Source: Catenulispora acidiphila DSM 44928 (GTDB taxonomy: Bacteria > Actinomycetota > Actinomycetes > Streptomycetales > Catenulisporaceae). From it: 64,000 bases of DNA. Under the pieces are notes generated by a model. It saw only the letters and a program-made list of their open reading frames with translations. It made no database searches and was not told the origin of the DNA. This document shows positions 59,776-64,000 of the stretch, piece after piece; within the stretch, counting starts at the first letter, position 1, and the number at the start of each line of letters is the position of its first letter. The stretch is from contig NC_013131.1 of the NCBI RefSeq assembly GCF_000024025.1, positions 7,378,001-7,442,000 on the forward strand, given 5' to 3'. The translations under genes and the position numbers were made by a program.

Positions 59776-61423
59776 ATGTCCACGGTCACCCCAGCCCCGG
59801 CCGCCACCACGGAGGCCGGCCCGCCCGCTCGTGCTCCCCTGGTGGGTGCCCGGCGACACCAACGCGTTCTTCGGCCTCGGATTCAACGTCCTGGTCAACG
59901 TGCTCGTCCTCACCGGACTCGTCATCGGCGTCGTGGGCATCTCCAGCCACGACACGTTCCACACGATCCTGCCGGCGCTCGGCGTCGAGCTGCTGATCGG
60001 CAACGTGTACTACACCTACCTCGCTCGGCGCCTGGCACGCCGGGAGAACCGGAACGACGTCGCCGCGATGCCGTACGGGCCGTCGGTGCCGCACATGTTC
60101 ATCGTGACCTTCGTCATCATGCTTCCCACCTACCTGGCGACGAATGACCCGGTGCGGGCCTGGGAGGCCGGTCTGGCCTGGGCGTTCGTCATCGGTGTCA
60201 TCGTCCTGATCGGCGCGTTCGTCGGGCCGTACATCCGGCGCTGGACGCCCCGGGCGGCGCTGCTCGGCACGCTGGCCGGCATCTCGGTGGCCTTCATCTC
60301 GATGCGGCCGGCCGGCCAGATGTGGGAGCAGGCCTGGATCGCGCTGCCGGTCCTCATGATCATCCTGATCGGCTTCTTCACCAACCTGCGCCTGCCCGGC
60401 AACATCCCCGTCGGCCTGGCGGCCCTGCTCGTCGGCACGGCCATCGGCTGGGCCGGCGGGTTCATGTCCGCCCCGGACGTCTCGGCCGCCGCCAAGGACA
60501 TCGCGATCGGGTTGCCGACCTTCCAGTTCCACCTGCTGTTCACGGGCATCAGCCACATCGGGCCGCTGCTGTCCACGGCCATCCCGCTGGGCATCTACAA
60601 CTTCACCGAGGGCATGACCAACGTGGAGAGCGCCTCGGTCGCAGGCGACGACTACAACCTGCGATCCGTCCTGCTCGCGGACGGCACCGGGGCCATCGTC
60701 GGCGCCGCCCTGGGCAGCCCCTTCCCCCCGGCCGTCTACATCGGCCACCCCGGCTGGAAGGAGGCCGGCGGTCGCACGAGCTACTCCATGGCCTCCGGCA
60801 TCGTCGTGGCGATCCTGTGCTTCACCGGCATGTTCGGCCTCCTCGGCGCGCTACTCCCGCTCCCGGCGATCGTTCCGATCCTGCTCTACATCGGCCTGCT
60901 CATCGGCGCCCAGGCCTTCCAGGCGGTCCCCCGCGCCCACGCCGCGGCCGTCATGATCGCCATCATCCCCAACGTCGCCTCCTGGGCCCAGGGCCAGATG
61001 GCGGACGTCCTGTCCGCCGTCGGCTACCAGAACGTCGACTTCGCCTCGGGCGCCAAGCTCATCCCCCCGACCGCCACCACGCCGGGCACCGTCCCAGAGA
61101 GCTCCCTGGTCAGCGCGGGCGTGATCTACAAAGGCCTGATGTACCTCGGCGACGGGGCCGTGCTCGCGGGCCTCATCCTCGGGGCCATCGTCGTCTTCCT
61201 GATCGACCGGGCGTTCCTCAAAGCCGCGATCTACTGCGCGGCCGGCGCCGTCCTGGCCTTCGTCGGACTGATCCACGGCGCGAAGGTCGGCTGGGATGTC
61301 AACGGCGAGGTGGCGCTCGGCTACGCGTTCGCCGCCCTCGTCTGCACCCTGTTCCATTTCCGCAAGGTGCCTGCACGCGTCCCCGCGCCCGACGAGGCGC
61401 TGCCAGCCCCCGAACCAGCCTGA
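59776..61423 (+). CDS. NCS2-like xanthine/uracil-type permease, probable 5' frameshift
   Basis: About 530-550 residues with roughly 12 membrane helices (FNVLVNVLVLTGLVIGVVGI; PVLMIILIGFFTNL; LYIGLLIGAQAFQ) and the loop FTEGMTNVESASVAGDDYN. The family is solute carrier 23/NCS2-like; the substrate is probably a nucleobase- or ureide-like compound. An ATG at 59776 with GGAG upstream starts a natural N-terminus (MSTVTPAPAATTEAGPPARA), but this frame then leaves the permease frame around 59818-59832. The permease frame itself has a GTG at 59831 without a good ribosome-binding site. Either a single-base indel (real or sequencing error) or a start at 59831 must be assumed. Confidence 0.85.
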
Positions 61424-61427
61424 CAGT

Positions 61428-61440
61428 GCCCCGACGGGGC
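61428..61440. terminator. Short hairpin between convergent genes
   Basis: GCCCC-GAC-GGGGC directly follows the permease stop and sits 7 bp before the end of the convergent hydrolase gene; may stop both transcripts. No T-tract. Confidence 0.5.
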
Positions 61441-61446
61441 CGGAGC

Positions 61447-62115
61447 TCAACCCGCCTCGGCCCCCACAGCCCGCCCGATGACGGCCGCGAACAGCAGCGG
61501 TCGCTCCAGATGCACCGCATGCCCGCACCCCTCCAGCACCTGGAATGGCAGGCCCGTGAAGGTGCTCAAGGCGCGCGCCGCTTCGTGCCGGGCCGGTGGC
61601 GACAGCTCGCCGACCGTCGTCGACGTCCGGCCGAGGGCTGGGACGGTCGCCGGTACCGCCGGTTCGAAGGCGCGGAACATGGCGAAGTCGCGTCCCACCG
61701 CCTCGGGATCGGCCGGGGCCATCGAGGCGTCCCAGGCCGGCCCGTACAACGCCGCGCCGAACCCCGGCACGCCGCGCGCCTGGTACCCGGCCGCGACGTG
61801 CGCGAGGAGGCCGGGGACGAGGCTCCCGACCGCGGGTTCGTGCAGGACCGCGCCGGCCAGCGGCACGCCCGACGCCATCAGGGCCAGGCCCAGGGTCGCC
61901 CCGCCGCTCACGCCGATCACCACCGCGCCCGCCGCCGTCTCGGCCAGGGCCGCCAGCTCCAGGTCCAGATCACCGCTGTAAGCCCGCTGCGGAGCCGCGA
62001 CCCTGATGTCGGGCCGAGTCCGCGACAGGGCTTCGCGCACTGGATTCCAGACCGCCGCAGTCGTCGCGGCGCCGTGGATGAGGACCACTCGCGGCGCGGG
62101 CACGCCGATCAGCAT
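61447..62115 (-). CDS. Alpha/beta-hydrolase
   Basis: 222 residues. VVLIHGAATTAAVWNPV (oxyanion HG), nucleophile in VIGVSGGATLGL (GxSGG), and the catalytic His in EGCGHAVHLERP. Substrate unknown; esterase, lactonase or amidase are possible. The ATG at 62115 has no ribosome-binding site, so it may be leaderless or start at a nearby GTG. It lies between the permease and the GntR gene and diverges from the latter; GntR could control it. Confidence 0.85.
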   Translation of the reverse strand: MLIGVPAPRVVLIHGAATTAAVWNPVREALSRTRPDIRVAAPQRAYSGDLDLELAALAETAAGAVVIGVSGGATLGLALMASGVPLAGAVLHEPAVGSLVPGLLAHVAAGYQARGVPGFGAALYGPAWDASMAPADPEAVGRDFAMFRAFEPAVPATVPALGRTSTTVGELSPPARHEAARALSTFTGLPFQVLEGCGHAVHLERPLLFAAVIGRAVGAEAG

Positions 62116-62181
62116 AGAGTGCGCGGCGGCAGGCCGCGGCGTGTGTCAGGGCCCTGTCGGACGGCGGGGATTGATGCCGAA

Positions 62182-62197
62182 GTAACACCTGGGTAAC
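62182..62197 (+). promoter_or_regulatory. GTAAC-N6-GTAAC, GlnR-box-like site
   Basis: Two GTAAC half sites with the canonical 6-bp gap, about 34 bp before the GntR start and 67 bp from the divergent hydrolase. Matches the general GTnAC-N6-(G)nAAC pattern bound by GlnR. Supports nitrogen control, by motif only. Confidence 0.5.
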
Positions 62198-62230
62198 GGC
62201 CGTGACATGCCGTCTGTGGAGGATCGCGGC

Positions 62231-62941
62231 ATGGATTCCGCCGTGGATACGCTTCAGGATCCCGCTCCGTCGAACATGTCGCCCAGCGAGTCCGCCTACC
62301 GGCAGCTGCGCGACCGGCTGCTGATCGGCGGGTTCCCGCTGACCCGGCAGCTGGCGGAGAAGCGGCTCGCGGCGATGTTCGGGGTGTCGCGGACGCCGGT
62401 CCGGCACGCGCTGATCCGCCTGCACGGCGAAGGGCTCGTCAGCCAGCACGCGCAGGGCGGCTACCGTCCCGCGGTTCCCGATCCGAACGACATCGCCTGC
62501 CTCTACGAGGCGCGCCGAGCACTGGAGATCGGCGCGCTCTGGCGACCCGAGGAGGCCGGTACGTCGCACGACCGCGGGAAGTTGGACGCGCTGCGCGAGG
62601 ACTGGGAGGCGCTGCGCCGCGATCCGCCTCCGGCCGACGCCGAGTTCGTCACCACCGACGAGGACTTCCACATCCGGCTCGCTCAGGCCGCCGGGAACGA
62701 GGTCGTCGCCGACCTGCTGCGGTCGGTCAACGCGCGGATCCGAGTGATCCGGATTCACGACTTCCTCAGCGACGACCGCATCGAGGTGACCATCGGCGAG
62801 CATCTCGGGATCCTCCAAGCCGTCGCCGCCGACGATCCGGCCGGCGCCGAGAAGCTCTTCCGCGCGCACCTCGCGAAATCCAAGGAGATCGCCGAGGAGC
62901 GGGCCCTGCGTGCCATCGCCCGGATGGCCACCCTCGACTGA
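62231..62941 (+). CDS. GntR-family regulator, FadR/FCD subgroup
   Basis: 236 residues; ATG 62231 has GGAGGAT 7 nt upstream and is preferred to ATG 62207. Winged helix ([40 protein letters not shown]) followed by an FCD ligand domain with metal-type His/Asp residues ([40 protein letters not shown]). FCD regulators bind small carboxylates, often the substrate of neighbouring enzymes. It is 14 bp upstream of the biuret-hydrolase-like gene, so it likely controls that gene and itself. Confidence 0.92.
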   Translation: MDSAVDTLQDPAPSNMSPSESAYRQLRDRLLIGGFPLTRQLAEKRLAAMFGVSRTPVRHALIRLHGEGLVSQHAQGGYRPAVPDPNDIACLYEARRALEIGALWRPEEAGTSHDRGKLDALREDWEALRRDPPPADAEFVTTDEDFHIRLAQAAGNEVVADLLRSVNARIRVIRIHDFLSDDRIEVTIGEHLGILQAVAADDPAGAEKLFRAHLAKSKEIAEERALRAIARMATLD

Positions 62942-62955
62942 AGAGAGGCACACCG

Positions 62956-63681
62956 ATGACCGAGGCTCAGGCGGCGCCCCAGACGGCGCCTCGGACCTAT
63001 GGCACCGTCGCGGCCGAACCGTACGCGTGGCCCTACGACGGTGTCCTGAACCCGGCGGCCACCGCGCTCGTCTGCATCGACTGGCAGACGGACTTCTGCG
63101 GCCCCGGCGGCTACGTCGACACCATGGGCTACGACCTCGCCCTGACCAGAGCCCCGCTCATCCCGACCGCGCGCGTCCTGGCCGCGGCTCGCGCCCTCGG
63201 CTTCACCGTGATCCACACGCGGGAGGGCCACCGCGCCGACCTCGCCGACTGCCCGCCCAACAAGCTATGGCGCTCGCGGCAGATCGGCGCGGGCATCGGC
63301 GATTCAGGGCCCTGCGGCCGCATCCTGGTGCGGGGCGAGCCCGGCTGGCAGATCGTCCCGGAGGCCGCGCCGCTGGAAGGCGAGCTGATCGTCGACAAGC
63401 CCGGAAAGGGCGCCTTCTACGCCACCGACCTCGACCTGCTGCTGCGCACACGCGGGATCACCCACATCGTCCTGACCGGCATCACGACGGACGTCTGCGT
63501 TCACACGACGATGCGCGAGGCCAACGACCGAGGCTATGAGTGCCTGCTCCTGACCGACTGCACCGGAGCCACCGATCCGGCCAACCACGAGGCCGCGGTG
63601 CGCATGGTGACGATGCAGGGCGGCGTGTTCGGAGCCGTCGCGTCCTCGGAGGCGCTCCTGAAGACGCTCGACATGGGCTGA
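62956..63681 (+). CDS. biuH: Biuret-hydrolase-like cysteine hydrolase (isochorismatase fold)
   Basis: 241 residues, GAGAGG before the ATG. Triad: Asp in [12 protein letters not shown], Lys in [14 protein letters not shown], Cys in [18 protein letters not shown]. Long shared blocks with biuret hydrolase as I remember that family: [78 protein letters not shown]. BiuH splits biuret to allophanate and ammonia. Allophanate hydrolase is not seen in the window; allophanate can decarboxylate to urea, for which urease is encoded upstream. Symbol given for family resemblance, substrate not proven. Confidence 0.82.
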   Translation: MTEAQAAPQTAPRTYGTVAAEPYAWPYDGVLNPAATALVCIDWQTDFCGPGGYVDTMGYDLALTRAPLIPTARVLAAARALGFTVIHTREGHRADLADCPPNKLWRSRQIGAGIGDSGPCGRILVRGEPGWQIVPEAAPLEGELIVDKPGKGAFYATDLDLLLRTRGITHIVLTGITTDVCVHTTMREANDRGYECLLLTDCTGATDPANHEAAVRMVTMQGGVFGAVASSEALLKTLDMG

Positions 63682-64000
63682 TCCCGGGGAGAGCGCAGAA
63701 GACGGGGCAGCGGTAAAAGCGGCTGCGCCCAGCTCACGAGTCGGGCCCGGCCTCGGGGACAGTCAGGCCGGCGTGTGAACCCCGGCCAGGTGAAGCGCCC
63801 CGGGTTCAGACCATGGCGACGGCTTTGACTGCCAGGTCAGAGGGCCGCTGACGTGGCAGTCAAACGGAAAAGTGTGGCACGAACCCGGTGCGGTTCACAG
63901 GCGTCATTCAGGCCACGGTGAACAACTTCGCACAGACTTCGTTCTGACCAGAGCGTTAGGCCTTACGAACCAGCGGCTTAAACGGCTGGGCGACGATCCA
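63682..64000. other. Right-end region without a supported gene
   Basis: About 320 bp at the window edge. It contains the long hairpin described separately. No reading frame has a ribosome-binding site and family match, though a gene could begin beyond the edge. Confidence 0.4.
63824..63864. repeat. 41-bp near-perfect inverted repeat
   Basis: TTTGACTGCCA-g-GTCAG and CTGAC-g-TGGCAGTCAAA pair over 17 positions with a single G/G mismatch around a 7-nt loop. It is 142 bp after the biuH-like stop. Could act as a bidirectional terminator (TTTG...CAAA ends), a protein-binding site, or a mobile-element end. Confidence 0.75.

Overview
This is a high-GC window with GTG/TTG starts, SARP/AfsR-type regulation and large secreted repeat proteins. 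It looks like chromosome from a filamentous, Streptomyces- or Catenulispora-like actinobacterium. The genus is an inference from gene style only.

Layout. (1) 130-636: msrA. (2) 0.95-22.4 kb: an extracellular block with a 2194-residue RHS/YD-repeat protein, a divergent secreted protein ending in a degenerate SGNH-like domain, a secreted S53 (sedolisin) peptidase with three C-terminal repeats, an AfsR-like SARP-NTPase-TPR regulator, a LysR-type DNA-binding fragment, and a propeller/cell-wall-binding protein. (3) 22.5-31 kb: a dxs-ispG-SDR operon (MEP isoprenoid pathway), a fused ABC exporter, a threonine-synthase-like PLP enzyme, and a TMEM165/GDT1 cation exporter behind a clear yybP-ykoY (Mn2+) riboswitch. 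(4) 31.1-37.2 kb: a His/Arg-rich repeat protein, tRNA-Arg(UCU), then a worn genomic island. The island holds a regulator pseudogene, a Nudix-like regulator with a damaged Nudix box, transposase remnants and a histidine-kinase tail. (5) 37.2-46.8 kb: a ferritin-like gene divergent from a tightly coupled stress operon, dnaK-grpE-cbpA-cbpM-clpB-trx-(cNMP domain/TrxR-like oxidoreductase). (6) 47.2-49.6 kb: a ClC channel with two CBS domains, divergent from a MarR gene across a perfect palindrome. (7) 50-63.7 kb: a nitrogen-scavenging region with a MarR regulator, a cytosolic AmiC-like ligand-binding protein, an NCS1 permease with a Cys-rich tail, ureABCFGD, two isochorismatase-fold cysteine hydrolases, an NCS2-like permease with a probable 5' frameshift, an alpha/beta hydrolase and a GntR/FCD regulator.

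The most coherent candidate for a new system is region 7. The cysteine hydrolase at 62956-63681 resembles biuret hydrolase and the one at 58902-59612 is a paralogue. With urease, two permeases, a ligand sensor and two GlnR-box-like sites nearby, the region reads as uptake and stepwise breakdown of a ureide or oligo-urea compound (biuret, triuret or similar) to ammonia, using urease instead of a visible allophanate hydrolase. The stress operon is a second candidate: its last gene fuses a cyclic-nucleotide-binding domain and a glutaredoxin-like segment to a TrxR-like flavoprotein that has lost its CxxC, directly after a thioredoxin gene.
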